From: Thalassospira alkalitolerans
Lineage (GTDB): Bacteria > Pseudomonadota > Alphaproteobacteria > Rhodospirillales > Thalassospiraceae
Assembly: GCF_002115745.1 (NCBI RefSeq)
Contig: NZ_JFKB01000004.1
Coordinates: forward strand, 186,001-250,000
Length of the DNA stretch: 64,000 bases
Reading direction: 5' to 3'
Shown here: positions 46,126-55,719 of the stretch, piece by piece
Layout of the letters: each line of letters begins with the position of its first letter
Position numbering within the stretch: position 1 is the first letter of the stretch
The notes under the pieces: model-generated
Databases searched by the model: none
Told to the model about the DNA's origin: nothing
The model's input: only the letters and a program-made list of their open reading frames with translations
Program-made: the position numbers and the translations under genes

Positions 46126-47097
46126 TCAGGGTTTTCTGTTCACCGCATGGATGTTCAGCATTTCCCACGCAATCGTCGCACCGGCCAATGACGTAATATC
46201 GGACACATCATAAGGCGGGGAAACTTCAACCACGTCCGAGCCAATCAGATCAATCCCACCGGCCAAACCACGCAGGATCGAAACCGCCTGATGGCTGGTC
46301 AGCCCGCCCAATACCGGCGTACCGGTTCCCGGGGCATAGCAAGGGTCAAGTCCGTCAATATCAAAGGTGATATAGGCATGATTATCACCCACCACATCCT
46401 TGATTTTGGCAACGATCTGATCAATCGACATCGCCTGAACATCCGGCCCATACAGGATGTTAAAGCCATGGGTTGATTCATTATGGGTACGAATACCGAC
46501 CTGAATTGATTTCGCCGGATCAACAATGCCATTCTGGGCCGCATGCCAGAACATGGTGCCATGATCAATACGATCCCCATCGTCTTCCCAGGTATCGGAA
46601 TGGGCATCAAACTGGATCAGGGAAATACCCTTGCCGTATTTCTCGGCATGGGCTTTGAGGATCGGATAGCTAACGAAATGGTCCCCACCAATCGTCAGCA
46701 TCTTGGCACCGGATTGTACGATATCACGCGCGTGATCTTCGATCATTTCCGGGATTTTATGCGGATAACCGGGATCAATAACCATGTCGCCATAATCAAC
46801 AACCGCAAGCTCGGCAAAGATATCGCGCCCCGACGGGAAATGCGGCGCCCAGGCCAGATTGACCGAGGCGCGACGCACACCTTGTGGGCCAAGGCGCGTT
46901 CCCGGACGACTTGACGTTGCAAGATCATAAGGAATCCCCGTCACCGCAACATCAATCCCGTTAAGATCACGGGAATATTTCCGTCGCATGAATGACAGCG
47001 CGCCGGAATACATCGGCTCGCTGGTATTCTGATGCACAGATTTCGCAGTAAAGGCGTTGTCGCCGCCTTTGGTATCGATAACCCCGGTACTGCTCAT
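46126..47097 (-). CDS. speB: Agmatinase-family ureohydrolase
   Basis: Two-manganese hydrolase that releases urea from agmatine to make putrescine, 323 residues. The metal ligands are visible in MLTIGGDHFVSYP, IQFDAHSDTWEDD and ITFDIDGLDPCYAPGTGTPV. AAGGGA lies upstream of the ATG. It is the last gene of a minus-strand run with puuA, puuR and puuC, which suggests it supplies putrescine to that pathway. Guanidinobutyrase or a related guanidino hydrolase is an alternative reading. Confidence 0.88.
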   Translation of the reverse strand: MSSTGVIDTKGGDNAFTAKSVHQNTSEPMYSGALSFMRRKYSRDLNGIDVAVTGIPYDLATSSRPGTRLGPQGVRRASVNLAWAPHFPSGRDIFAELAVVDYGDMVIDPGYPHKIPEMIEDHARDIVQSGAKMLTIGGDHFVSYPILKAHAEKYGKGISLIQFDAHSDTWEDDGDRIDHGTMFWHAAQNGIVDPAKSIQVGIRTHNESTHGFNILYGPDVQAMSIDQIVAKIKDVVGDNHAYITFDIDGLDPCYAPGTGTPVLGGLTSHQAVSILRGLAGGIDLIGSDVVEVSPPYDVSDITSLAGATIAWEMLNIHAVNRKP

Positions 47098-47135
47098 AGC
47101 TCGTCCCTTATCTATTCCCCTGGCCGATCCGGCGT

Positions 47136-48641
47136 TCAGGCGTCGCCCAGTGCAATCCAGGTCGACTTGATTTCACAATATTTGTCCAGTGCATGCAGCG
47201 ACCGGTCGCGACCGGTACCCGATTGCTTGTAACCACCAAACGGCATGGTGATTGATCCACCATCCCAGCAATTGATCCAGACAAGACCGGCGCGCAATTT
47301 TTTCGCGGCCAGATGGGCCTTGTTGATATCGCGCGTCCAGACTGCTGCTGCCAATCCATATGGCGTATCATTTGCCGTCTGAACAGCCTCTTTCCAATCC
47401 TTGACTGAAATCACCGACAAAACCGGGCCAAAGATTTCTTCTCTGGCAATGGTCATGTCGTTTTTGACCCCGTCAAACACGGTCGGCTCAACATAATACC
47501 CACCAGATTCGGTCCGTGCCCGTTTACCACCGGTACAGAGTGTCGCACCTTCGGCCGATCCTTTTTCGATATAACCAAGAACGCGGCTCATCTGGCCTTC
47601 ATCGACAATAGCACCCATTTCGGATTTCGGATCCAGCGGGTCACCCGGTTGCATTTTTGCCCCTGCGGCGACAACCTTTTCAATGAATTCATCCTTGATG
47701 CTTTCTTCGATAATCAGGCGCGATCCAGCCGTGCAAACTTCACCCTGATTATAGAATATACCACCTGCAGCAGACTCGGCTGCGGCGTCCAAATCCGGGC
47801 AATCAGCCAGAACGATATTCGGGCTTTTGCCACCGCATTCCAGCCAGACACGTTTCATATTCGACAGACCGGAATATTGCAGGAACAGTTTGCCGACTTC
47901 ACCAGACCCGGTAAAGGTCACGCAATCCACATCCGGATGCAGACCAAGCGCCTTGCCCGCCGTCGGGCCAAAGCCCGGAACCACGTTCAGAACACCTTCA
48001 GGAAGACCGGCTTCAATCGCAATTTCAGCAACACGAATGGCCGTTAGCGATGATTGTTCCGCTGGTTTAAGAATGATCGAATTGCCCATCGCCAATGCCG
48101 GGCCAAGTTTCCAGACCGCCATCATCAGCGGGAAATTCCATGGCACCACGGCCGCAATCACGCCAAGCGGTTCACGGGTAATCATGCCAATCGCGTTGGT
48201 TTCTGACGGGGAAACCTCGTCATAGATCTTGTCGATGGCTTCGGCGTACCAGCGAATGCATTTATACGACAACGGAATATCATCCCGTGCCGCAAGCTTG
48301 ATCGGTTTGCCCATATCAAGGCTTTCAAGCAATGCCAGTTCGGCGGCGTTCTTTTCCAAAAGGTCCGCGAAATGAAGCAGGATCGCCTTGCGTTTCGTCG
48401 GTGCTGCTTCGGACCAGCTGCCTTTTTCAAAAACGGCCCGTGCCGATGCAACAGCGCGATTGACGTCTTCGACATCACATTCGGCAACCTTGGTCAGGAT
48501 CTTGCCATCACGCGGGCTGATGCAATCAAATGTCTTGCCCGATGCGGCATCGACATAGGCACCATTGATAAAGGCCTGATTCCGGATTTTAAGGCTGGCG
48601 GCCTGTGCGCTCAGCTGTTCAAAACTCAACTGGTTTGTCAT
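47136..48641 (-). CDS. puuC: Gamma-glutamyl-gamma-aminobutyraldehyde dehydrogenase
   Basis: NAD(P)-dependent aldehyde dehydrogenase of putrescine catabolism, 501 residues. The general base is in VWLECGGKSPNIVLAD and the catalytic Cys in YNQGEVCTAGSRLIIEES. The coenzyme fold has FTGSGEVGKLFLQY. It resembles PuuC/AldH in length and in the WINCWDGGSITMPFGGYKQS end. AGGAGG lies 8 bases before the ATG. Related enzymes accept other amino-aldehydes, so the exact substrate is inferred from the neighbouring puuA and puuR. Confidence 0.9.
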   Translation of the reverse strand: MTNQLSFEQLSAQAASLKIRNQAFINGAYVDAASGKTFDCISPRDGKILTKVAECDVEDVNRAVASARAVFEKGSWSEAAPTKRKAILLHFADLLEKNAAELALLESLDMGKPIKLAARDDIPLSYKCIRWYAEAIDKIYDEVSPSETNAIGMITREPLGVIAAVVPWNFPLMMAVWKLGPALAMGNSIILKPAEQSSLTAIRVAEIAIEAGLPEGVLNVVPGFGPTAGKALGLHPDVDCVTFTGSGEVGKLFLQYSGLSNMKRVWLECGGKSPNIVLADCPDLDAAAESAAGGIFYNQGEVCTAGSRLIIEESIKDEFIEKVVAAGAKMQPGDPLDPKSEMGAIVDEGQMSRVLGYIEKGSAEGATLCTGGKRARTESGGYYVEPTVFDGVKNDMTIAREEIFGPVLSVISVKDWKEAVQTANDTPYGLAAAVWTRDINKAHLAAKKLRAGLVWINCWDGGSITMPFGGYKQSGTGRDRSLHALDKYCEIKSTWIALGDA

Positions 48642-48701
48642 GCGGATATCCTCCTGACAGGTGGCGCGTCGTTATTTTCGGCCGCGCATTATATAAAAAT
48701 A

Positions 48702-48715
48702 TGATTGTTCAATCA
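48702..48715. promoter_or_regulatory. TGATTG-N2-CAATCA inverted repeat at the end of puuR
   Basis: The palindrome spans the puuR stop codon and lies 61 bases before puuC. Its core TGATTGTTCAAT is the reverse complement of the 12-mer at 61624-61635 in front of choX and betI. A shared regulator, perhaps TetR-type BetI, is possible. Confidence 0.4.
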
Positions 48716-49261
48716 GTATGACGGCGGAGTTGCCGCACTGACGACTTCGCATTCAACATCGCCTGCATTGCGGAAACGGTGCGGAATTTCCGCATTAAAG
48801 TAATACGCATCCCCGGGGCCAAGCACCTGAACACGTTCACCCACCGTTACGGCAAGCTTGCCGCGAACAACGACACCGGCCTCTTCGCCTTTTTGAACGA
48901 TAAGTTTATCGCCGGTATCGCCACCGGGCGGATAGATTTCATGCAGGACACGCAGTTTGCGATCTTTGCGGGTTGCCCCGACAAGGCGCATCGACATGGT
49001 TCCGTCTGACAGTTCGACAAGTTCTTCCTTGCGAAAGAAAATCTCCTCGCCATTTTCCAGATCGATTGTAAAGAAATCGATCAAACTCATGGGGATGCCA
49101 TCCAGAACCTTGGTCAGACTATCCACCGACGGACTGACCCGGTTCTGTTCAATTGTCGAGATCGTGCTGTTGGTAACACCGGCGCGACGCGCCAGTTCAC
49201 GCTGGGACAGCCCATACATCGTACGTATGGCCTTCAAACGATCCCCAACCTTCTGTGACAT
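48713..49261 (-). CDS. puuR: XRE-cupin regulator of putrescine utilisation
   Basis: Repressor of the putrescine operon, 182 residues. An N-terminal helix-turn-helix (about 8-63) reads YGLSQRELARRAGVTNSTIS. The C-terminal cupin domain carries VLGPGDAYYFNAEIPHRFRN, where the effector probably binds. CAGGGAAG precedes the ATG. It lies between puuA and puuC, the same gene grouping as in E. coli, so putrescine control of this operon is expected. Confidence 0.9.
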   Translation of the reverse strand: MSQKVGDRLKAIRTMYGLSQRELARRAGVTNSTISTIEQNRVSPSVDSLTKVLDGIPMSLIDFFTIDLENGEEIFFRKEELVELSDGTMSMRLVGATRKDRKLRVLHEIYPPGGDTGDKLIVQKGEEAGVVVRGKLAVTVGERVQVLGPGDAYYFNAEIPHRFRNAGDVECEVVSAATPPSY

Positions 49262-49315
49262 CCGGTTTCTTCCCTGTCGATCGCTCTTATCGGCGATTAT
49301 TTTACAAATTTGGCG

Positions 49316-50698
49316 TTATACCGCGTCAAGATACCAACGATATTCAAGCGCTGTGACCTCGGAGAAGAATTCGTCATATTCCGAACGCCGACAAATATCG
49401 AAAACCTCGACAAAACGTTCGCCCAGATAATCGCGAACAATCGGGCCATCAACAAAATGATCCAGCGCAGAAATCATGCTGCGCGGGACAATTTTGCCGC
49501 CATGCTGCTCGTAACCGTTTCCAACAATCGGATCACCCGGATCAAGCTTATTTTTCAGACCGTAATGCATACCGGCAAGAACACAGGCCAGAACCAGATA
49601 CGGATTGGCATCCGCACCCGACACACGATGTTCAATACGCGCCGCCTTCGGGCTGCCAGCCGGAATACGCAAGGCAACGGTCCGATTATTAAGCCCCCAG
49701 TTCGGTGACATCGGCGCATAGGCCTTGTTCTGGAACCGGCGATAGGAATTCGGGTTTGGCGCAAAAATCGCCATGCTTTCAAACATCGACGCCTGAAGCC
49801 CGCCAATCGCATGCAACAGGTTGTCGGAAACTTCTTCGTCGCCTTTAGGCGTCAATACGTTGTTGCCTTCTTCGTCACGCAAGGAAACGTGAACATGAAG
49901 GCCGTTACCCGCCTGATCGGAATACGGCTTGGCCATAAAGGTTGCCGTTACCCCGTGATCCCAGGCAATGCCCTTGACCACGCGCTTAAGCTGCATGGCA
50001 TGATCGGCGGCCTGCATCGGGTCATTAACATGCCCCAAATTAATCTCGAACTGACCGGGACCTGCTTCGGCAACAATTGTATCAGCCGGGATACCCTGTC
50101 GGTTAAGTTCGCCAACCGCATCATGAAGGACTTTTTCAAAATCTTCGATCTGTTGCAGGCCATAAACCTGAACACCGTCAGACGCAATCCCGCCGCCAAG
50201 CGGTGCGGGCGGCAAGGGTGCCGCTGTCTGTTCGTTCTGATCGGCAAGATAGAATTCAAGTTCAAGTGCAACCGTCGGATAGAAACCATCTGCGGTCAGA
50301 CGATCAACGACACCCTGCAATACGTTACGCGGATCGGCAAAGAATCTTGTGCCATCCAGATTATGCAGGCTCATCATCACCTGTGCCAGCGGCAGCTCGC
50401 CATAGGGAACCGCATGCAATGTGCCGGGAATGGGCTTTGCCACATTGTCCTGATCACCACTGGACCACAACATGCCCGTACCTTCCGGTGTATCGCCGGT
50501 GATATCCACCAAACACACGGAACCAGGCATATTTATGCCTTCCTGGAAGCTTTTGAGAAACTTCTGCTTGCTGATTCGCTTGCCACGGAACACCCCGTTC
50601 ACATCAGGGATAAGCAATTCGACCAGTTCGATATCAGGATTTGTCTCAAAGAATCGCAGAGCTTCAGCCCTGCTGTCTTCGACGAACGACGTGTTCAT
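49316..50698 (-). CDS. puuA: Gamma-glutamylputrescine synthetase
   Basis: Glutamine synthetase-like ligase that joins glutamate to putrescine, 460 residues. Glutamine synthetase motifs are present: VAEAGPGQFEINLGHVND for metal binding, AGNGLHVHVSLRDEEGNNVL and RIEHRVSGADANPYLVLACV. It begins MNTSFVEDSRAEALRFFETN and carries the PDVNGVFRGKRISKQKF segment common to PuuA/SpuI. GGGAG lies upstream of the ATG. It is the first gene of the puuA-puuR-puuC-speB run. Confidence 0.93.
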   Translation of the reverse strand: MNTSFVEDSRAEALRFFETNPDIELVELLIPDVNGVFRGKRISKQKFLKSFQEGINMPGSVCLVDITGDTPEGTGMLWSSGDQDNVAKPIPGTLHAVPYGELPLAQVMMSLHNLDGTRFFADPRNVLQGVVDRLTADGFYPTVALELEFYLADQNEQTAAPLPPAPLGGGIASDGVQVYGLQQIEDFEKVLHDAVGELNRQGIPADTIVAEAGPGQFEINLGHVNDPMQAADHAMQLKRVVKGIAWDHGVTATFMAKPYSDQAGNGLHVHVSLRDEEGNNVLTPKGDEEVSDNLLHAIGGLQASMFESMAIFAPNPNSYRRFQNKAYAPMSPNWGLNNRTVALRIPAGSPKAARIEHRVSGADANPYLVLACVLAGMHYGLKNKLDPGDPIVGNGYEQHGGKIVPRSMISALDHFVDGPIVRDYLGERFVEVFDICRRSEYDEFFSEVTALEYRWYLDAV

Positions 50699-51000
50699 CG
50701 TCTATTACTCCCAGAAAAGCCGCTTTATTCACTATCGCATCGTGCCCCGCCCAATGAATTCGGTCAAGCCCCTCGTGCGATATATCGTACAAATAATGCA
50801 GTGCAAAATAAATCATCCGGGCAAATATGTTGCAATACCGCGACGATTGCAAACTCCCGTCCCATATCGGATACCGCCCCAAAAACATCAAATTGGCATC
50901 ACAAAAATTCCTCTTGCAAAGGTGTTCGAAAAAACGAACACTAGGCCCAGATGTTCAACATATCGCACAAAACAGGCAAGCATCGCTGTCAGGAGACGTT
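50699..51000. promoter_or_regulatory. Divergent promoter region of puuA and spuC with an inverted repeat
   Basis: This 302-base region separates two divergent polyamine genes. A GTGTTCG-AAAAAA-CGAACAC inverted repeat (50922-50941) lies 60 bases before spuC. It is a good operator candidate, perhaps for PuuR. Otherwise no gene is present; an in-frame upstream extension of spuC has no ribosome binding site. Confidence 0.5.
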
Positions 51001-52371
51001 ATGAATAATTTCGACAAAACCGCCTATTGGCAGGATATCGATCAACAGCACCACATTCACCCGTTTACCGATACGGCTGATTTGAACAGCCGTGGTACAC
51101 GCGTGATTACCCGTGCCGATGGCGTATTCATTGAAGATTCACACGGCAAAAAGTATCTGGACGGCATGGCCGGTCTTTGGTGCGTCAATATTGGTTATGG
51201 CCGCAAAGAACTTGCCGAAGCCGCCTATAAGCAGATGCTTGAACTGCCCTATTACAACAACTTCTTCCAGTGTGCGAATGCGCCCGCAATTGAACTTTCC
51301 AAAGTTCTTGCAGAAATTACGCCCGATGGTTTGAACCGCGTCTTTTTTGCCAATTCCGGGTCAGAAGCAAACGACACGGTTGTTCGTATGGTGCACCAGT
51401 ATTGGAACCTTAAAGATCAGCCGGAACGCAAAGTCATTATCAGCCGCAAAAATGCCTATCATGGCTCTACCGTTGCCGGTGCGTCGCTTGGTGGTATGGC
51501 GGGAATGCATTCGCAGGGCGGGTTGCTTCTGCCCGATATTGCCCATATTGACCAACCGTACTGGTACGGCGAAGGCGGCGATCACACCCCCGAAGAATTC
51601 GGCCTGATTGCGGCGCGCAAGCTCGAAGAAAAAATCGAAGAACTTGGCGCAGATCGCGTTGCGGCCTTTATCGGCGAACCGATCCAGGGTGCTGGCGGCG
51701 TGATCATTCCGCCGTCAACCTATTGGCCAGAAATTCAGCGTATCTGCAAAAAATACGACATTCTTCTGATTGCTGACGAAGTCATTTGTGGTTTTGGCCG
51801 TACCGGTAACTGGTTTGGCTGCGATACCTTCAACATCAAGCCGGATCTGATGCCAATGGCAAAAGGCATGTCGTCCGGTTACCTGCCGATCTCGGCGGTG
51901 ATGGTTGGCGACCGGGTTGCCGATGTATTGATCAATGAATGCGGTGAATTCACCCATGGCTTCACCTATTCCGGGCATCCGGCATGTGCGGCTGTGGCGC
52001 TTGAAAACATCCGTATTTTACGCGACGAAAAAATGGTCGAACGCGTCCGTGATGATATCGGTCCGTATTTCGCCAAACAGCTTAAAACCCTTGAAGACCA
52101 CCCGCTGGTCGGGGCCGTTGAAACCGTTGGTTTGATTGCCGGTATGCCGTTGGTCGACAACAAAGCCACGCGCAAACCATTCGACAAACCCGGTGTCGTT
52201 GGCACGATCTGCCGCGATGCCTGTGTTGAAAATGGTGTGATCATGCGGGCCTGCGGTGATCGCATGGTGGCGTCACCGCCACTTTGCATCACCCACGGCG
52301 AAGTTGACGAACTCGTCAAACGTGCGCGTGCGGCCTTCGATGCGACCGCAAAAAAAATCGGAAAAATGTAA
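51001..52371 (+). CDS. spuC: Putrescine--pyruvate aminotransferase-like enzyme
   Basis: PLP-dependent class III aminotransferase, 456 residues. The start MNNFDKTAYWQDIDQQHHIH and HPFTDTADLNSRGTRVI match SpuC of Pseudomonas. PLP is bound through LLIADEVICGFGRTG and the Lys in LMPMAKGMSSGYLPISAVMV near residue 285. Hydrophobic YHGSTVAGASLGGMAGMH and SGHPACAAVALENI complete the active site. AGGAGA lies just before the ATG. SpuC transfers an amino group from putrescine to pyruvate, giving 4-aminobutanal, so it offers a second route beside the PuuA pathway. Confidence 0.9.
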   Translation: MNNFDKTAYWQDIDQQHHIHPFTDTADLNSRGTRVITRADGVFIEDSHGKKYLDGMAGLWCVNIGYGRKELAEAAYKQMLELPYYNNFFQCANAPAIELSKVLAEITPDGLNRVFFANSGSEANDTVVRMVHQYWNLKDQPERKVIISRKNAYHGSTVAGASLGGMAGMHSQGGLLLPDIAHIDQPYWYGEGGDHTPEEFGLIAARKLEEKIEELGADRVAAFIGEPIQGAGGVIIPPSTYWPEIQRICKKYDILLIADEVICGFGRTGNWFGCDTFNIKPDLMPMAKGMSSGYLPISAVMVGDRVADVLINECGEFTHGFTYSGHPACAAVALENIRILRDEKMVERVRDDIGPYFAKQLKTLEDHPLVGAVETVGLIAGMPLVDNKATRKPFDKPGVVGTICRDACVENGVIMRACGDRMVASPPLCITHGEVDELVKRARAAFDATAKKIGKM

Positions 52372-52399
52372 ACCCCGATTTGATATCCCTGCATTACAC

Positions 52400-52434
52400 A
52401 AACACCCGGCGTGATTTATCATTGCCGGGTGTTT
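52400..52434 (+). terminator. Hairpin between spuC and the oxidoreductase gene
   Basis: AAACACCCGGC and GCCGGGTGTTT form an 11-bp stem with a 13-base loop. It is followed by GCCATTTC, which is a weak U-tract, so it may only partly terminate. Confidence 0.6.
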
Positions 52435-52481
52435 GCCATTTCATCCCGCCCCTCAACCGCCACCACACGCCAGAGTGCCCC

Positions 52482-53831
52482 ATGCTCAAACATCTATATC
52501 AACCCACCGCCTATCAAACCGACACCCTTCCTGAAAGTTACTGGGTCGCCAGTGCCTCGCCCCTGCCCGATTGCGAAACGTTGCCCGACGCCACAACAAT
52601 CCAGACCGAAGTCGCCATCATTGGCGGCGGATACACGGGCCTTTCAGCAGCCCTTGAACTGGCCGAAAACGGGGTCGATGTTGCCGTATTTGACGCCGGG
52701 CGCAGTGGTTGGGGCGCATCGGGCCGCAATGGCGGGTTTTGTTGCATGGGCGGCAGTGGCAAAAGCTACGCCCAACTTGCCAAACAGTTTGGCGAGGATG
52801 AAACGCGCCATTTTGCCAAGCTTCAAAGAAGCGCCATCGATCTTGTCGGATCACGGTTGGAAAGCTGGAATGTCGATGCGGACCGCCATTCAAACGGCGA
52901 AGTCATCTTGGCGCATAAACCCAACCGGGTTGCCGACTTGCATGAAGACGCTGCCGAAACAGCGCATTTCACCGATATCGAAACCGAGCTCCTGACACCC
53001 GATCAGCTTCGTGAACATGGCCTTAGCGCCGGGGAAACCTATGGCGGGCTGCATGTCAAAGCGGGCTTTGGCCTGCACCCGATGAAATATCTGGCCGGTC
53101 TGCACCGTCAATGTGCATCAAAAGGTGTTCGGATATTCGAACAGGCCACCATCGAAGATGTGAAAGACACCGGCAACGGCTATGAATTGACATCTAAAAA
53201 CATCCGGATTTCAGCCCCAAAAGTCATCATCGCCACCAATGGCTATAGTGCCGAAAACCTGCCCGACTGGATTGGTGGGCGCTTGATGCCGGTCTTTTCC
53301 GGTATTCTGGTCACCCGGCCGATGTCTGATGATGAACTTGCCAATCAGGGCTGGACCAGTGATTTGATGGCATTTGATAGCCGCATTCTTTTGCATTATT
53401 TCCGCAAACTGCCCGATAACCGGTTCCTGTTTGGGGGACGCGGTGGCATTACCGCCACTCCAACGTCTTTTGCCCATGCCAAGCAAGACCTTTTGGGTAA
53501 TTTCAATCGCATGTTCCCGGCATGGCGCGATGTCGATATCACCCATCACTGGAACGGGCTGGCCTGTCTGTCACAATCCTTCCGCCCCTATCTTGGCCGG
53601 GTTCCGGGGCACCGTGATATCTGGACCGGGCTTGCCTGGCATGGCAATGGCGTTGCATTGGGCAGCCTTGCCGGTCAGATGCTGGGCAAACAAATCCTTG
53701 GTACACAGCAACCGTCGGAAACCGGTGCCATCATGGGCACACCGCCGGATCGTTTTCCGTTTTCCCGGTTCCGCCGGATTGGTCGCAATCTTGCTTATCG
53801 GTACTATGGATTGCGTGACAGGTTTGCGTAA
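52482..53831 (+). CDS. FAD-dependent amine oxidoreductase, PuuB/OrdL family (first copy)
   Basis: Glycine/D-amino-acid oxidase (DAO) fold flavoenzyme of 449 residues, probably a gamma-glutamylputrescine oxidase or relative. The FAD motif is VAIIGGGYTGLSAALELAEN, followed by GWGASGRNGGFCCMGG, the covalent or close FAD site of this family. The C-terminal part has FGGRGGITATPTSFAHAK and WTGLAWHGNGVALGSLAGQ. The start at 52482 has only a weak GAGTG upstream. It is downstream of spuC. A second, related gene lies at 54406 on the other strand. Confidence 0.85.
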   Translation: MLKHLYQPTAYQTDTLPESYWVASASPLPDCETLPDATTIQTEVAIIGGGYTGLSAALELAENGVDVAVFDAGRSGWGASGRNGGFCCMGGSGKSYAQLAKQFGEDETRHFAKLQRSAIDLVGSRLESWNVDADRHSNGEVILAHKPNRVADLHEDAAETAHFTDIETELLTPDQLREHGLSAGETYGGLHVKAGFGLHPMKYLAGLHRQCASKGVRIFEQATIEDVKDTGNGYELTSKNIRISAPKVIIATNGYSAENLPDWIGGRLMPVFSGILVTRPMSDDELANQGWTSDLMAFDSRILLHYFRKLPDNRFLFGGRGGITATPTSFAHAKQDLLGNFNRMFPAWRDVDITHHWNGLACLSQSFRPYLGRVPGHRDIWTGLAWHGNGVALGSLAGQMLGKQILGTQQPSETGAIMGTPPDRFPFSRFRRIGRNLAYRYYGLRDRFA

Positions 53832-53855
53832 TCGGGCAAACTGACTTATCTCATG

Positions 53856-53887
53856 TCACGGCAATGGCTTTGGCGCTATTGCCGTGA
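53856..53887 (+). terminator. Hairpin before the globin gene
   Basis: TCACGGCAAT and ATTGCCGTGA form a 10-bp stem with a 12-base loop, followed by TTATTATC. It probably ends the spuC-oxidase transcript. Confidence 0.65.
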
Positions 53888-53917
53888 TTATTATCTGCAT
53901 TAAACAGAGCCCCCATC

Positions 53918-54400
53918 ATGTCTGATCAACCGACCCTTGCCGAAATCAACGAACGCCGCGAAATCGCCACGCGAAAAATCCGCGAAGACACCGGCATTGA
54001 TCAGGACATGATCAAAAATGTCGTGCATGGCTTTTACGCCAAGGTGCGCGATGATGCGATGCTGGGCCCGATATTTGACGCCAAGATCACCGACTGGGAT
54101 CATCACCTTGGGCGGATGTGCATGTTCTGGTCATCGGTGGCGCTTGCCAGTGGTTCCTATGACGGGCGCCCGATGCAAAAACATATGCCGCTTAAAATTG
54201 ATCGCACCCATTTTGATCGCTGGCTTGAATTATTTGCCCAAACCCTTTCTGAACAATGCGAAACACCCGCCGCTCGACATTTCATGGAACGCGCGCTTCG
54301 GATCGCATCAAGTTTCGAAATCGGCATCGCTGCGCATAACGGCGTCATTCTGGGCAAGGGGGAACGCTATGACCCGGTTTCATCCTGGGAGCCAAAATAA
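53918..54400 (+). CDS. Group III truncated haemoglobin
   Basis: Small 2-on-2 globin of 160 residues. Family marks include the N-terminal VVHGFYAKVRDDAMLGPIFD and RMCMFWSSVALASGSYDGRP. The proximal His is in RTHFDRWLELFAQTLSE near residue 90. Group III members lack the Gly-Gly motifs of groups I and II, consistent with this sequence. Such globins bind O2 or NO and are linked to microaerobic or nitrosative stress. It lies between two amine oxidases, which may be coincidental. Its end is 5 bases from the end of the convergent gene. Confidence 0.9.
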   Translation: MSDQPTLAEINERREIATRKIREDTGIDQDMIKNVVHGFYAKVRDDAMLGPIFDAKITDWDHHLGRMCMFWSSVALASGSYDGRPMQKHMPLKIDRTHFDRWLELFAQTLSEQCETPAARHFMERALRIASSFEIGIAAHNGVILGKGERYDPVSSWEPK

Positions 54401-54405
54401 CCCGG

Positions 54406-55719
54406 TCAAAGCCTGTCGCGGATTGAATACCAGGTCATTGCCAGGACCAAAAGCGGATAACGCAATGCCTTGCCGCCCGGGAAACTCGGGATTTTGATAT
54501 TGGCCATCACATCAAACCGTTCCATCGTCCCCGAAATCGCATCGGCCATGATTTGCCCGGCAAGGGTCGCCAGCGCCACCCCATGCCCGGAATAACCGGT
54601 TGCGGTAAAGACGCGATCCTCGACCTTATTGAAAAACGGCATGCGGTTCATCGTAATCGCCAATGTCCCGCCCCAGCCATAATCAATTTTAACGTCTTTA
54701 AGCTGCGGATAGACTTCAAGCATATAGGGGGCGACAAAGGATTTAATGTCTTTGGGGAAGTGATAGCTATAAGTTTCCCCACCGCCAAACAGCATGCGGT
54801 TATCCGCCGACAGGCGATAATAATTGATCACGAATTTTGAATCTGCCACCGCCACATCATCACGGATCAAATCACGTGCCAGATCATCGCCCAATGGCTC
54901 GGTCGCGATGATAAAATTGTTGATCGGCATGACCCGTTTGGCAACGCGATCTTCCAACCCGTCCAGATAACCATTGCAACCCAACACCATCATGTCTGCG
55001 GTCACGCAATGCCCGGCATCGGTTTTAACAACGATTTTTTCCCCGCTGTCATAACCGGTCACCGTCGCATTTTCATAAATCTTTGCCCCGGCAGCACGGG
55101 CCGCATCGGCAATGCCAATCGCAAAGTTCAGCGGATGAAGATGCCCCGCCCCCATATCAAGCGACCCACCATGATAAAATTCCGACCCCAACATGTCGCG
55201 GATTTCATCGCGCCCAACCGTGCGGATCGCGTCATAGCCATATTCGGTCTGAAGCTTTTGGGTATATTCATGGGTTCCCGCAACAAACCGTTCGCGATGA
55301 TCCGCATGTAAAATGCCCGGTTTCCAGTCGCATTTGATCCCGTGTTTGGCGATCAGGCTTTTGACAATATCCTTGGATTGTTCGGCAATATCCCAAAGCT
55401 TTTTGGCGTCATCACGGCCAAGCATCTTTTCAAGGTCGTCCTGTTCACGTCGCTGGCCCGATCCGACCTGCCCGCCATTACGCCCCGATGCGCCCCAACC
55501 GACCCGATGTGCTTCAAGCAACACAACGCTGTAACCGCGTTCCGCCAGATGAAGGGCCGATGACAAACCGGTGAAACCGCCGCCCACTACCACAACATCG
55601 CAGGACTGATCACCATCGAGTGTCGCGAAGGGTTCGGTTTTATTCGACGTCGCCGCATAATAGGATTGCGGATACGCACCGGCTTTGTCATTTGCGGTCA
55701 GGAAATTGGGGATAAACAC
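54406..55719 (-). CDS. puuB: Gamma-glutamylputrescine oxidase
   Basis: FAD oxidase of 437 residues, second of two in the region. The start is GTG at 55719 with GAGG 6 bases upstream, giving MFIPNFLTANDKAGAYPQSY, typical of PuuB. FAD motif: VVVVGGGFTGLSSALHLAER followed by GWGASGRNGGQVGSGQRREQ. FGGGETYSYHF and TATGYSGHGVALATLAGQIM are family stretches near the C-terminus. Compared with the copy at 52482 it is closer to E. coli PuuB/OrdL. It lies 208 bases downstream of sdaA on the same strand. Confidence 0.87.
   Translation of the reverse strand: MFIPNFLTANDKAGAYPQSYYAATSNKTEPFATLDGDQSCDVVVVGGGFTGLSSALHLAERGYSVVLLEAHRVGWGASGRNGGQVGSGQRREQDDLEKMLGRDDAKKLWDIAEQSKDIVKSLIAKHGIKCDWKPGILHADHRERFVAGTHEYTQKLQTEYGYDAIRTVGRDEIRDMLGSEFYHGGSLDMGAGHLHPLNFAIGIADAARAAGAKIYENATVTGYDSGEKIVVKTDAGHCVTADMMVLGCNGYLDGLEDRVAKRVMPINNFIIATEPLGDDLARDLIRDDVAVADSKFVINYYRLSADNRMLFGGGETYSYHFPKDIKSFVAPYMLEVYPQLKDVKIDYGWGGTLAITMNRMPFFNKVEDRVFTATGYSGHGVALATLAGQIMADAISGTMERFDVMANIKIPSFPGGKALRYPLLVLAMTWYSIRDRL

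Noticed and set aside
50827-51000. Extended start for spuC
   Set aside because: The frame is open upstream but crosses the divergent promoter and inverted repeat. The ATG at 51001 has AGGAGA and the family start.
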